DNA of 5,849 nt. Source: Sedimenticola sp. GTDB taxonomy: Bacteria; Pseudomonadota; Gammaproteobacteria; Chromatiales; Chromatiaceae. Where the stretch lies: NCBI GenBank assembly GCA_026197195.1, contig JAPHUG010000158.1:1-5849 (forward strand). Direction: 5' to 3'. How positions within the stretch are numbered: the first letter of the stretch is position 1; every line of letters starts with the position of its first letter. Both the position numbers and the translations under genes were made by a program. The notes beneath the pieces were generated by a model that did not search any database, was not told the DNA's origin, and saw nothing but the letters and a program-made list of their open reading frames with translations. Positions 1 through 5,849 of this stretch are shown here, in pieces.

Positions 1-400
1 TCGTCGCATCCCGGGCCACAACCTCGCCATTACTGGTACCAATCAGCACCAATCCCTCACCGGCACCGGGGCCACCGGATATCTCCAGTTCCGTATCCAC
101 CGACCAGAGGGCACGACCTGAACCTGAGTCCAACGCCCGCACTTCACCGTTTCTGCTAGCCGCATAAACCCTGTCACCGCGAACAAACGGCACCAGCTTG
201 ACCCGCTGCTCATCAGCCCCCCCACTGATCGACGCCGACCAGATTACGCGTGGGGTTATCTCATTGGTCAGTTCAATCAATTCAGCCGGAGGCTCAGAGT
301 TATCCTCATCGGCAAACCAGTCCACCGGGTTCATAGAGGACATGGATCCGCAACCGGTCAGCAAAAGCAGCGATAGTGGAAGTATTAGAAAGCGCATCAT
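1..400 (-). CDS. bamB: BamB, outer-membrane beta-barrel assembly lipoprotein (5' part, cut by window edge)
   Basis: BamB is the beta-propeller lipoprotein of the BAM complex, which folds beta-barrel proteins into the outer membrane from the periplasmic side. About 133 N-terminal codons are visible of a usual 380-400; the rest lies beyond the left edge. Reading from the ATG at 400, the protein opens with a lipoprotein signal peptide: M-M-R, a leucine-rich core, then the lipobox L-T-G-C with the lipidated Cys at residue 17. Propeller-like segments follow: RVYAASRNGEVRALDSGSGR and VLIGTSNGEVVARDAT have the alternating pattern of PQQ-type repeats, which typically read V-Y-x-A-x-x-x-G-x-V-x-A-L-D-x-x-x-G. 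The gene begins 16 bases after the yfgM stop, the usual yfgM-bamB arrangement. A second ATG follows immediately (395-397), but the first is better spaced from the GGGGA ribosome binding site. No frameshift or stop is visible. Confidence 0.95.
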   Translation of the reverse strand, partial: MMRFLILPLSLLLLTGCGSMSSMNPVDWFADEDNSEPPAELIELTNEITPRVIWSASISGGADEQRVKLVPFVRGDRVYAASRNGEVRALDSGSGRALWSVDTELEISGGPGAGEGLVLIGTSNGEVVARDAT

Positions 401-407
401 TAGACGA

Positions 408-412
408 TCCCC
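408..412 (-). promoter_or_regulatory. Ribosome binding site of bamB
   Basis: On the minus strand this reads GGGGA, 7 bases before the ATG at 400. It lies in the 16-base gap after the yfgM stop. It favours the first of two adjacent ATG codons as the bamB start. Confidence 0.6.
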
Positions 413-416
413 AGGG

Positions 417-1043
417 TTATTCTGCCGCAGCCAGATCATCAAATTTCATCTGAACAAGGGCACTATTACTGACCTTGTATTCCAGAGCCTCACCATAGGC
501 CTGCCGCGCGGCGACTTCATCACCCCGTTTGAGGGCGATATCACCTCTCAACTCAGCCAGGTCACCCCGAAAGTTATCCATAGGTGCATTTTCAATGACG
601 GCCGCGGCCTCATCAACAAGACCCTCGTTTAGCAGGATTCGCGCCTGCCTTAAACGCGCAATCTGCTGCAGTGAAGGATCAGCACCGTTATCAATCACCC
701 ACTGCAATTGAGCCCTTGCACCACTTGTATCACCCTGCTGATACTTGACCTTTGCCAGATTCAGCGCGGCAAAAACGGCGTAACTACTCCCTTGGTGTGA
801 TGCAATCAGCGCTTCTGCCTGGTTGACTGAAGCGGGCACGTTGGCAGCCACACTTTGCGTCAACTGCTCAAACTGCAGTGAGGCCTGTTCGGCAACATTC
901 TGCTGATGTTGCGACCAGTACTGCCAGCCAAAAACACCACCCAAGCCAATAATGATACCAGCTGCGACAGACTTGCCATTCTCTTTCCACCACTTTTTAA
1001 GCGCTTCAACCTGCTCTTCTTCCGACAGATTCACATCGACCAT
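417..1043 (-). CDS. yfgM: YfgM family inner-membrane protein with periplasmic TPR-like domain
   Basis: YfgM is a single-pass inner-membrane protein. In E. coli it associates with the SecYEG translocon and the chaperone PpiD and takes part in periplasmic protein trafficking. The product is 208 aa, close to E. coli YfgM (about 206). A short cytoplasmic start containing SEEEQVEALKKWWKENGK matches the family's E-x-x-Q-V-E-A-x-K-x-(W/F)-(W/F)-x-E-N-G signature. One membrane segment follows at about residues 24-44 (AAGIIIGLGGVFGW and flanks). The remainder is a helical TPR-like periplasmic region with repeats around FAALNLAKVKYQQGDTSGA and LAELRGDIALKRGDEVAARQ. I chose the ATG at 1043 because GAGGGG lies 5 bases upstream; an in-frame GTG at 1058 would add 5 residues and place that ribosome binding site inside the gene. 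It sits between hisS and bamB, the family's standard location. Function in this organism is inferred from homology. Confidence 0.93.
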   Translation of the reverse strand: MVDVNLSEEEQVEALKKWWKENGKSVAAGIIIGLGGVFGWQYWSQHQQNVAEQASLQFEQLTQSVAANVPASVNQAEALIASHQGSSYAVFAALNLAKVKYQQGDTSGARAQLQWVIDNGADPSLQQIARLRQARILLNEGLVDEAAAVIENAPMDNFRGDLAELRGDIALKRGDEVAARQAYGEALEYKVSNSALVQMKFDDLAAAE

Positions 1044-1048
1044 CTCAA

Positions 1049-1054
1049 CCCCTC
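1049..1054 (-). promoter_or_regulatory. Ribosome binding site of yfgM (decides the start)
   Basis: On the minus strand this reads GAGGGG, 5 bases before the ATG at 1043. It overlaps the codons that would follow the alternative GTG start at 1058, so it argues for the shorter protein. Confidence 0.65.
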
Positions 1055-1111
1055 TCACTGTCCGATAAGGACGCTAAATTCAATTCTGAAAACAGTTCAT
1101 TCGCTAAAAGA

Positions 1112-2380
1112 TCAGAGTATACCTTTCAGGTAGCCGGCCAGCCCGTCGAGTGAGACTTGCACCTGCTCGGCCTCTTCACGCAGAAATTTGATGCCTATAA
1201 CACCTTGGGCAAGCTCATCCTCACCTAACACCAGCGCGATTCGCGCTCCACTGCGATCAGCCTTTTTGAACTGACTTTTAAAACTGCCCCCGCCGCAATG
1301 CGCAACCAGACGAAGACCAGGAACCTCTCTTCTCAATTTATCGGCCAACACCACACCCTGTTGCTGCGGCGTATCGCCCATCAATACCAGATAGGCATCC
1401 ACCGTCCCCAACTCTGGTAAATGGCCGCTCTCTTCCAGAAGAGCAATCAGGCGTTCCACGCCCATGGCAAAACCAATCGCAGGTGTAGGCTTACCACCCA
1501 ACTGCTCCACCAAGCCGTCATATCGGCCACCCGCACACACCGTACCCTGAGCACCCAGCTTGTCTGTCACCCACTCAAATACAGTCCGTGCGTAATAGTC
1601 CAAACCGCGCACCAACCTTGTGTTGATGACATAAGAGACACCAGCCGCCTCCAGCCCCGCACATAGTTGATCGAAATGCGCCCGCGACTCATCGCCCAGA
1701 TACTCCATGAGTGAGGGGGCCTGCTCAATCAGTGAGCGCATGGCAGGGTTTTTCGAATCCAGCACCCGCAACGGGTTACTGATCAGACGTCGCTGACTGT
1801 CTTCATCCAACTGATCGCTGTGTGCCGACAGATAGGCAACCAGTTGCTCCCGATAAATCGATCGTTCTTCAGGTGTACCCAGAGTATTAATCTGTAACTC
1901 CAGCCCTTCGAGACCCAAGGCTTCCCAGAATCGCTGGGTAAGAAGAATGATCTCTATATCTATATCAGGACCAGGCAACCCATAGGCTTCCGCACCTATT
2001 TGATAAAACTGGCGATAGCGTCCTTTCTGGGGACGCTCGTGGCGGAACATGGGACCGTAATACCAGATACGCTGTACCTGATTATGGAAAAGGCCATTTT
2101 CAATACCCGCACGCACACAGCTTGCCGTACACTCCGGCCGAAGCGTCAGGCTGTCACCGTTGCGATCTTCAAAGGTATACATCTCCTTTTCAACGATATC
2201 AGTGACTTCACCGATGGAGCGCTTAAAAAGATCTGTCATCTCTACAACAGGTGTGCGTAACTCACTGTAGCCATAACTCTCCACCACCGTCTTTATCTGC
2301 CGCTCCAGAAAATGCCAAAGCGGAGACTGATCGGGGAGGATATCGTGCATGCCACGAATGGCTTGGATATTTTTTGCCAT
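1112..2380 (-). CDS. hisS: Histidine--tRNA ligase (histidyl-tRNA synthetase)
   Basis: This cytoplasmic class II aminoacyl-tRNA synthetase charges tRNA-His with histidine using ATP. At 422 aa it is the usual bacterial length (E. coli 424). Features in order: the N-terminal [10 protein letters not shown] signature (residues 7-16); a motif 1 region around LRTPVVE (41-47); [13 protein letters not shown] (79-91); motif 2 around [19 protein letters not shown] (107-125) with its arginines; the histidine-specific segment [16 protein letters not shown] (255-270); [14 protein letters not shown] (283-296); and motif 3 GFAMGVERL (303-311). A C-terminal anticodon-binding domain covers about 327-420 and includes [17 protein letters not shown]. 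The ATG at 2380 fits the family N-terminus; the upstream sequence has only a weak GAG-type ribosome binding site, and an in-frame stop lies shortly before it. yfgM follows 68 bases downstream. Upstream the expected ispG is absent and rodZ is the direct neighbour. All key motifs appear intact. Confidence 0.98.
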   Translation of the reverse strand: MAKNIQAIRGMHDILPDQSPLWHFLERQIKTVVESYGYSELRTPVVEMTDLFKRSIGEVTDIVEKEMYTFEDRNGDSLTLRPECTASCVRAGIENGLFHNQVQRIWYYGPMFRHERPQKGRYRQFYQIGAEAYGLPGPDIDIEIILLTQRFWEALGLEGLELQINTLGTPEERSIYREQLVAYLSAHSDQLDEDSQRRLISNPLRVLDSKNPAMRSLIEQAPSLMEYLGDESRAHFDQLCAGLEAAGVSYVINTRLVRGLDYYARTVFEWVTDKLGAQGTVCAGGRYDGLVEQLGGKPTPAIGFAMGVERLIALLEESGHLPELGTVDAYLVLMGDTPQQQGVVLADKLRREVPGLRLVAHCGGGSFKSQFKKADRSGARIALVLGEDELAQGVIGIKFLREEAEQVQVSLDGLAGYLKGIL

Positions 2381-2496
2381 TACTCTATATCAATACATTG
2401 CGTTAACAGTTACAACTCACGGTCGGGTACTCCCAACTCACTGAGTAGCGTATTCATTCTCCCTGTAGTTAAAGAAAGAATACTGAATAGGGTCTA
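2381..2496 (-). other. rodZ-hisS intergenic gap lacking the expected ispG
   Basis: This 116-base gap lies where many Gammaproteobacteria have ispG (about 1.1 kb) between rodZ and hisS. No piece of IspG is recognisable in it in any frame. It contains a 15-codon reading frame at 2410-2457 (minus strand, MNTLLSELGVPDREL), preceded by AGGGAG only one base before its ATG, which is unusually close; I regard it as unproven. There is a small perfect inverted repeat, ACTCA-C-TGAGT, at 2436-2446. AT-rich sequence near the hisS start could hold a promoter, but no good -35/-10 pair stands out. No terminator-like hairpin with a T-run is visible, so read-through from rodZ into hisS is plausible. Confidence 0.6.
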
Positions 2497-3534
2497 TCAG
2501 GGATTCAAAGTAAGCCTGGCCACATTACCGCGGGTATGAGGCGCCAAATCGAAGGCTTCGCCATTGACTAAAAGGGTCACCGCAGCCGCATTACCAAACA
2601 CCATTGTGTAAGGTGGCTCTCCACCCAACGCGTAACGCTCACCAGCCGCTTTATTGCCTGCCAGTCTAAATAAGCCAGAAGCATCCTTGATATCTGCCCA
2701 ACAGGCATCAGCGAACTGCACTTCCACCTTCGTCAGGGTCGCAGGCTCAGACACAGGTACTGCGGCAGTGTCTGGCTCAGTTACTGCCACTGTCTCTTCA
2801 GCGACGGCCGGAATATCTGATTGAGTTGATTCATTTTCAACGGGCTGACTAACTCTTTCAGCTTGTTCACTACTGGAGACTTCTGACGTCTCTGTCTCGA
2901 CCGACGCCACTGTCGTCTCCGCCAGCTCAACCGACTCAGCCGAGTCGACAGATTCTGAGGATTCCGCTACCGGTGCATCCAGTATTTCCGGCTTACCCAG
3001 TAAGGCGGGAAGTGGCATCGAGCCGTTCATCTGTCCCGGCTGCATTTCATCTCGAACAGGCTCTTCCTGTTGTTGTACCGCTGTTGCGGTTGACTCCAAC
3101 CCAAGATCAATAGGCCACTGCAAGTAACCACGCCACCAGGTCACCACCAGGGCAATAATTCCAATCACAATCAGCCAGGTAAACAGACGCACAACGGTAT
3201 GGCTACTGCGTACCTCATGCTTCACCTGCGCCGCCTTCAGGTCCATCTTCTCTTCAACTTCAGGGCGAAAATGATGGAACGCATCGAGAATCGGTTCAAC
3301 CGGTGTATCCAGCAGGCGTGCATAATTCTTCAAGTAGCCCTGCACAAAAACGGTTCCGGGCAGCTCACTAAAATCATCAGCCTCCAATGCTTTCAACATG
3401 GAAACATTAAGATGCAACAGCCCAGCAACGCGATTGACATCCAGCTCTTTAGCCATCCGAATGTCACGAAGCTGTTTTCCTGGGCCCTCTATTACGGCCT
3501 TGGTTTCTTCTGGGTTCGTATCAGCGGCGTTCAT
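2497..3534 (-). CDS. rodZ: RodZ, cytoskeletal cell-shape protein (helix-turn-helix, one membrane span, DUF4115)
   Basis: RodZ binds the MreB actin-like cytoskeleton through its cytoplasmic helix-turn-helix domain and links it to the envelope, helping maintain rod shape. The product is 345 aa, near the E. coli length (337). Residues about 18-90 form the Xre-like domain, with GKQLRDIRMAKELDVNRVAG, LHLNVSMLKALEADDFSELP and VFVQGYLKNYARLL, the last being highly characteristic of RodZ. One membrane span lies at about 114-133 (VVRLFTWLIVIGIIALVVTWW). A periplasmic linker (about 150-267) is rich in Ser, Glu, Val and Thr. The C-terminal DUF4115 domain (about 268-345) contains CWADIKDASG, GEPPYTMVFGNA and the near-invariant APHTRGNVARLTL ending. 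The ATG at 3534 follows the pilW stop by 2 bases with no strong ribosome binding site, so translational coupling to pilW is likely. Downstream, ispG is missing from its common place. Confidence 0.96.
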   Translation of the reverse strand: MNAADTNPEETKAVIEGPGKQLRDIRMAKELDVNRVAGLLHLNVSMLKALEADDFSELPGTVFVQGYLKNYARLLDTPVEPILDAFHHFRPEVEEKMDLKAAQVKHEVRSSHTVVRLFTWLIVIGIIALVVTWWRGYLQWPIDLGLESTATAVQQQEEPVRDEMQPGQMNGSMPLPALLGKPEILDAPVAESSESVDSAESVELAETTVASVETETSEVSSSEQAERVSQPVENESTQSDIPAVAEETVAVTEPDTAAVPVSEPATLTKVEVQFADACWADIKDASGLFRLAGNKAAGERYALGGEPPYTMVFGNAAAVTLLVNGEAFDLAPHTRGNVARLTLNP

Positions 3535-3536
3535 TA

Positions 3537-4334
3537 TTATTCAGAATCTCGTAACTGCTGCACTTCGATTGAATCGGGGAAATTATTCTTTAGCATCAAG
3601 GTGTAACTGGACACGGCATCCTGATCACCCAGTATCCGCTCATTCTGAATACCCAGCCAGAGCGATGCCGCGCTGGGCCTTGCCTGCTCAAGATAACGCT
3701 GCAGATAGGCGCGGGAGGATAGGTTTTCACCTGTATTAAAACTGATCCTCGCCATCTGCAGGAGTGCTGTAGCAAACCTTGGATTGTAATTTAGCGCCTT
3801 TCGTAAATAAGCTTCTGACTTGGTCAGATCATTATTTCGCTCAGCACAGATACCGGCATTGGTCAGTGCCACTTCTGGCGTCTTATAAAGTGGGTTTTCC
3901 AGCGCCTTTAGAAAGGTAAGATCGGCGTCCTCATAGCGTGCCTGCTGACATAAATAGGTTGCGTAGGCGTTCAGCACATAGGAGTTTTTTGGATCAATCT
4001 TCAGACTGCGTTTAAAGTGTTTCTCTGCCAGACCTTTCTCTCCCAGCCGATCATAGAGCAGAGCAATCACGTTGTGCCCTTCAGCATTATTCGGCTCGAC
4101 CTCAAGGCCCTGATTGGCTTTCTGCAAAGCCACATCCAGCTGACCCTCACCCATATAGGCTATAGCCAGTTTTACATAGACATCACCAGCGCCTGTTCGA
4201 CTCTGAACCCCGAACTGACCTGTATTGTCAGACATATCTGGAGAGGTCACATCGGGTCTAACATTGCCTTGCTGACAACCTACCAAAAAAAGTAGCGTGG
4301 ATATACCCAGAATAACTAGCCGACTTGCGTTCAA
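3537..4334 (-). CDS. pilW: PilW/PilF, type IV pilus biogenesis TPR lipoprotein
   Basis: This is an outer-membrane pilotin-type lipoprotein needed for assembly or localisation of the PilQ secretin and for pilus stability (named PilF in Pseudomonas, PilW in Neisseria). The product is 265 aa. A lipoprotein signal ends in the lipobox L-V-G-C with Cys at residue 20. Several TPR units follow from about residue 51: VYVKLAIAYMGEGQLDVALQ, AEGHNVIALLYDRLGEKGLA, then NPLYKTPEVALTNAGICAER (147-166). Cys129 (in YLCQQ) and Cys163 (in GICAE) sit at family-conserved positions thought to form a disulfide. The start is TTG at 4334; the next in-frame ATG is at residue 61, which would remove the signal peptide. 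AGGAGG lies 6 bases upstream, and the TTG overlaps the rlmN stop as TTGA. rodZ follows after 2 bases. The rlmN-pilW-rodZ order is common in piliated Gammaproteobacteria. No other pilus gene is in the window. Confidence 0.94.
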   Translation of the reverse strand: MNASRLVILGISTLLFLVGCQQGNVRPDVTSPDMSDNTGQFGVQSRTGAGDVYVKLAIAYMGEGQLDVALQKANQGLEVEPNNAEGHNVIALLYDRLGEKGLAEKHFKRSLKIDPKNSYVLNAYATYLCQQARYEDADLTFLKALENPLYKTPEVALTNAGICAERNNDLTKSEAYLRKALNYNPRFATALLQMARISFNTGENLSSRAYLQRYLEQARPSAASLWLGIQNERILGDQDAVSSYTLMLKNNFPDSIEVQQLRDSE

Positions 4335-5410
4335 TGCCTTCCTCCTGACTGCTTCAGTTCGCGTCTGCTTCTATCTTTGACACGCCCAACCAACTGACCA
4401 CAGGCCGCATCAATATCTTCACCCCGTGTTTTCCGTGTTGTAGTCACAATGCCAGCCTTGACCAGGCGCAGCCTGAATGCATCGATACGCTCCTGTGGAG
4501 AACACTGGTATTCAGTCCCGGGAAAAGGATTAAAGGGGATCAGGTTTATCTTTGAGGGTGTTCCTTCCAGTAACCTTATGAGTTGTTTGGCCTGCTTGTC
4601 ACTGTCGTTCACCCCATCAAGCATGACATATTCCCAGGTCACCTTGCGTCGCTTATCACCACGGAGATAGTTACGACAGGCGGGAATCAGCATCTCCAAT
4701 GGATACTTTCGGTTGATCGGTACCAGCTGGTCCCGCAACTCATTGGTAGGTGCATGCAGTGATACAGCAAGACTCACTTCAGAATCATCCGTCAGCTGAT
4801 TAAGTGCAGGCACAATACCTGAGGTACTGATCGTTACCCGGTACTTGGAAAGCATGTAGGCCAGATCATCCTGCATGATATTGGTAGCGGTCAGTACCGC
4901 ATCATAATTGGCCAGTGGCTCTCCCATACCCATCAGGACCACATTAGTAAGCGACTTCCCTAACTGCCGCTCGGCAACCCAGACCTGGCCAATAATCTCC
5001 GCCGCAGAAAGATTTCGGTTAAAACCCTGCTGCGCGGTGGAACAGAAGCTACAGTCCAGCGCACACCCCACCTGGGAAGAGATACAGAGTGTGCTGCGAT
5101 TGGGTTCTGGAATAAACACAGATTCAATACGATTATTGCAATCCAGCTCAAGCACCCATTTGTGAGTACCATCCAATGCCGGTTGCTCAAATACTATTTC
5201 CGGGACCCGTACCTCTGCAATCGCCTTTAGCTGTTCACGAAGCTTCTTGGATAGGTCCGTCATGACATCAAAGTCAGTGACGCCATGCTTGTGTATCCAC
5301 TTGAGTACATTCCGGCCATTAAACGCCTTGGCACCGAGCCCTTCAAAAAAGGACTCCATCCTTTTTCTATCAAACTCCAGTATATTGATCTTTTTCATAT
5401 CGACCTGCAT
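4331..5410 (-). CDS. rlmN: RlmN, dual-specificity 23S rRNA / tRNA (adenine-C2) methyltransferase
   Basis: RlmN is a cytoplasmic radical SAM enzyme that methylates C2 of A2503 in 23S rRNA and A37 of some tRNAs, supporting translational fidelity. From the ATG at 5410 the protein is 359 aa. The iron-sulfur cluster motif C-x3-C-x2-C is present as CALDCSFC (Cys116, 120, 123). The two further catalytic cysteines of the family are also present: Cys109 in TLCISSQVGC (E. coli Cys118) and Cys337 in DIDAACGQL (E. coli Cys355). GMGEP (161-165) is the SAM-binding GGE-like motif. The N-terminal accessory domain contains VLKWIHKHGVTDFDVMTDLSKKLRE. Start choice: ATG 5410 has GGGG 7 bases upstream; ATG 5398 (MKKINIL) also fits the family, while a TTG at 5425 is less likely. 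The end overlaps pilW by 4 bases (TTGA). It could be confused with the resistance methyltransferase Cfr, but the close match to RlmN sequence and the gene context argue for RlmN. Confidence 0.97.
   Translation of the reverse strand: MQVDMKKINILEFDRKRMESFFEGLGAKAFNGRNVLKWIHKHGVTDFDVMTDLSKKLREQLKAIAEVRVPEIVFEQPALDGTHKWVLELDCNNRIESVFIPEPNRSTLCISSQVGCALDCSFCSTAQQGFNRNLSAAEIIGQVWVAERQLGKSLTNVVLMGMGEPLANYDAVLTATNIMQDDLAYMLSKYRVTISTSGIVPALNQLTDDSEVSLAVSLHAPTNELRDQLVPINRKYPLEMLIPACRNYLRGDKRRKVTWEYVMLDGVNDSDKQAKQLIRLLEGTPSKINLIPFNPFPGTEYQCSPQERIDAFRLRLVKAGIVTTTRKTRGEDIDAACGQLVGRVKDRSRRELKQSGGRH
4341..4346 (-). promoter_or_regulatory. Strong ribosome binding site of pilW, inside the end of rlmN
   Basis: On the minus strand this reads AGGAGG, 6 bases before the TTG start of pilW. 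It lies within the last codons of rlmN, encoding the S-G-G-R end of that protein. It supports the TTG start and suggests coupled translation of the two genes. Confidence 0.8.
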
Positions 5411-5521
5411 CACCCTACCCCACAAAAAGAGTTTTCAGCACAACCGCCACCGGGCCGATACTCTGTACACCGACTTTTTGCCATCGCACGGAGGGGATGC
5501 AGGAGGATCAAAGCAAAGACC
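5411..5521 (-). other. ndk-rlmN intergenic region
   Basis: This stretch of about 110 bases between the ndk stop and the rlmN start probably carries the rlmN leader and possibly a promoter, but I see no convincing -35/-10 pair and no hairpin with a T-run. A 24-codon frame (5410-5484, minus strand, starting MAKSRC, three cysteines) ends in a TGATG overlap with the rlmN ATG. It lacks a purine-rich ribosome binding site and is the tail of a longer frame running under ndk, so I do not call it a gene. Confidence 0.45.
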
Positions 5522-5849
5522 TCAACGCAGCCTTTCGCAGACGCCTTCAGGGAAGAAGAAATCAATCTCCACCTTGGCAGTCTCTGGAGCATCAGAACCG
5601 TGTACAGCATTCTCGTCCACAGTCTCAGCAAAATCCGCACGAATCGTTCCTGGCGCGGCCTCTTTCGGGTTGGTGGCACCCATCACTTCACGATTCTTGG
5701 CAATAGCATTTTCGCCTTCCAACACCTGTACCATGACCGGACCAGAAGTCATGAAGTCGACCAGATCATTGTAGAATGGGCGCTCCTTGTGTACGGCGTA
5801 GAACTCACCGGCCTGTTCACGTGACAACTGCAACATTTTTGAGGCAACA
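5522..5849 (-). CDS. ndk: Nucleoside diphosphate kinase (3' part; start lies beyond the right edge)
   Basis: This enzyme transfers the gamma-phosphate from ATP to other (deoxy)nucleoside diphosphates through a phosphohistidine intermediate, balancing cytoplasmic NTP pools. The visible part covers about 108 codons of a usual ~143, so roughly the first 35 residues are outside. The reading frame enters from the edge as [17 protein letters not shown], matching the family's K-M-x-x-L-x-x-x-x-A-x-x-F-Y. Then come the [18 protein letters not shown] segment, VLEGENAI, the [19 protein letters not shown] nucleotide-binding stretch, and the active-site signature N-A-V-H-G-S-D with the catalytic histidine. 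An internal ATG at 5836 is the conserved methionine after K, not the true start. ndk followed by rlmN is a common gammaproteobacterial arrangement. No defect is seen in the visible part. Confidence 0.97.
   Translation of the reverse strand, partial: VASKMLQLSREQAGEFYAVHKERPFYNDLVDFMTSGPVMVQVLEGENAIAKNREVMGATNPKEAAPGTIRADFAETVDENAVHGSDAPETAKVEIDFFFPEGVCERLR

Noticed and set aside
198..632. Plus-strand frame of 144 codons spanning the bamB start and the yfgM end
   Set aside because: It is antisense to two well-identified genes, and its translation resembles no known protein.
1044..1111. Possible terminator or promoter between hisS and yfgM
   Set aside because: Only short A/T-rich sequence and a 7-base direct repeat (TTTAGCG on the minus strand) are seen; there is no stable hairpin with a T-run and no clear promoter boxes.
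2381..2430. Possible sigma-70 promoter in front of hisS (TTGTAA with an AT-rich downstream box)
   Set aside because: The best -10 candidates match only about half of the consensus at acceptable spacing, too weak to annotate.
2932..2947. Perfect hairpin CGACTC-AGCC-GAGTCG inside rodZ
   Set aside because: It falls in the repetitive Ser/Glu/Val-coding linker, has no T-run and no partner copy, and is explained by coding repeats.
4331..5410. Could rlmN be a Cfr-type antibiotic resistance methyltransferase?
   Set aside because: The sequence closely follows RlmN across its length and sits in the conserved ndk-rlmN-pilW-rodZ context, with no sign of mobile DNA.
5247..5824. Two long overlapping plus-strand frames (175 and 179 codons) antisense to rlmN and ndk
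   Set aside because: They lie opposite two confidently identified genes, have compositions with no recognisable domain, and overlap each other in different frames. They are shadows of the real coding strand.

Overview
The window carries a conserved gammaproteobacterial housekeeping block, with every gene on the minus strand. Read in the direction of transcription (right to left) the order is ndk (3' part), rlmN, pilW (the pilF of Pseudomonas), rodZ, hisS, yfgM and bamB (5' part). The identifications rest on protein motifs and on this gene order, which is well known in Gammaproteobacteria. Base composition looks balanced (about half GC, estimated by eye). The presence of pilW between rlmN and rodZ fits a type IV-piliated gammaproteobacterium better than an enteric one. 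Genus cannot be read from the sequence; a Chromatiales-like or related environmental lineage is only a guess.

Right part (about 5849 to 4331): the end of ndk (nucleoside diphosphate kinase), a gap of about 110 bases, then rlmN (radical SAM methyltransferase acting on 23S rRNA and tRNA). rlmN runs directly into pilW through a 4-base TTGA overlap, with the strong pilW ribosome binding site inside the last rlmN codons.

Middle part (4334 to 2497): pilW, a TPR lipoprotein for type IV pilus secretin assembly, and rodZ, the cell-shape protein that links MreB to the membrane. Only 2 bases separate these two genes. Between rodZ and hisS, where many relatives carry ispG of the isoprenoid MEP pathway, there are only 116 bases and no recognisable ispG. 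This is the one clear departure from the usual layout.

Left part (2380 to 1): hisS (histidyl-tRNA synthetase), yfgM (inner-membrane protein with a periplasmic TPR-like domain, linked to the Sec/PpiD periplasmic chaperone network) and bamB (lipoprotein of the outer-membrane beta-barrel assembly machine), the last cut by the window edge. The short spacings suggest one or a few co-transcribed units joining translation (hisS, rlmN), nucleotide balance (ndk) and envelope biogenesis (pilW, rodZ, yfgM, bamB). I found no RNA gene, mobile element, CRISPR array or convincing terminator. I see no new system here; the missing ispG is the main point worth a check.
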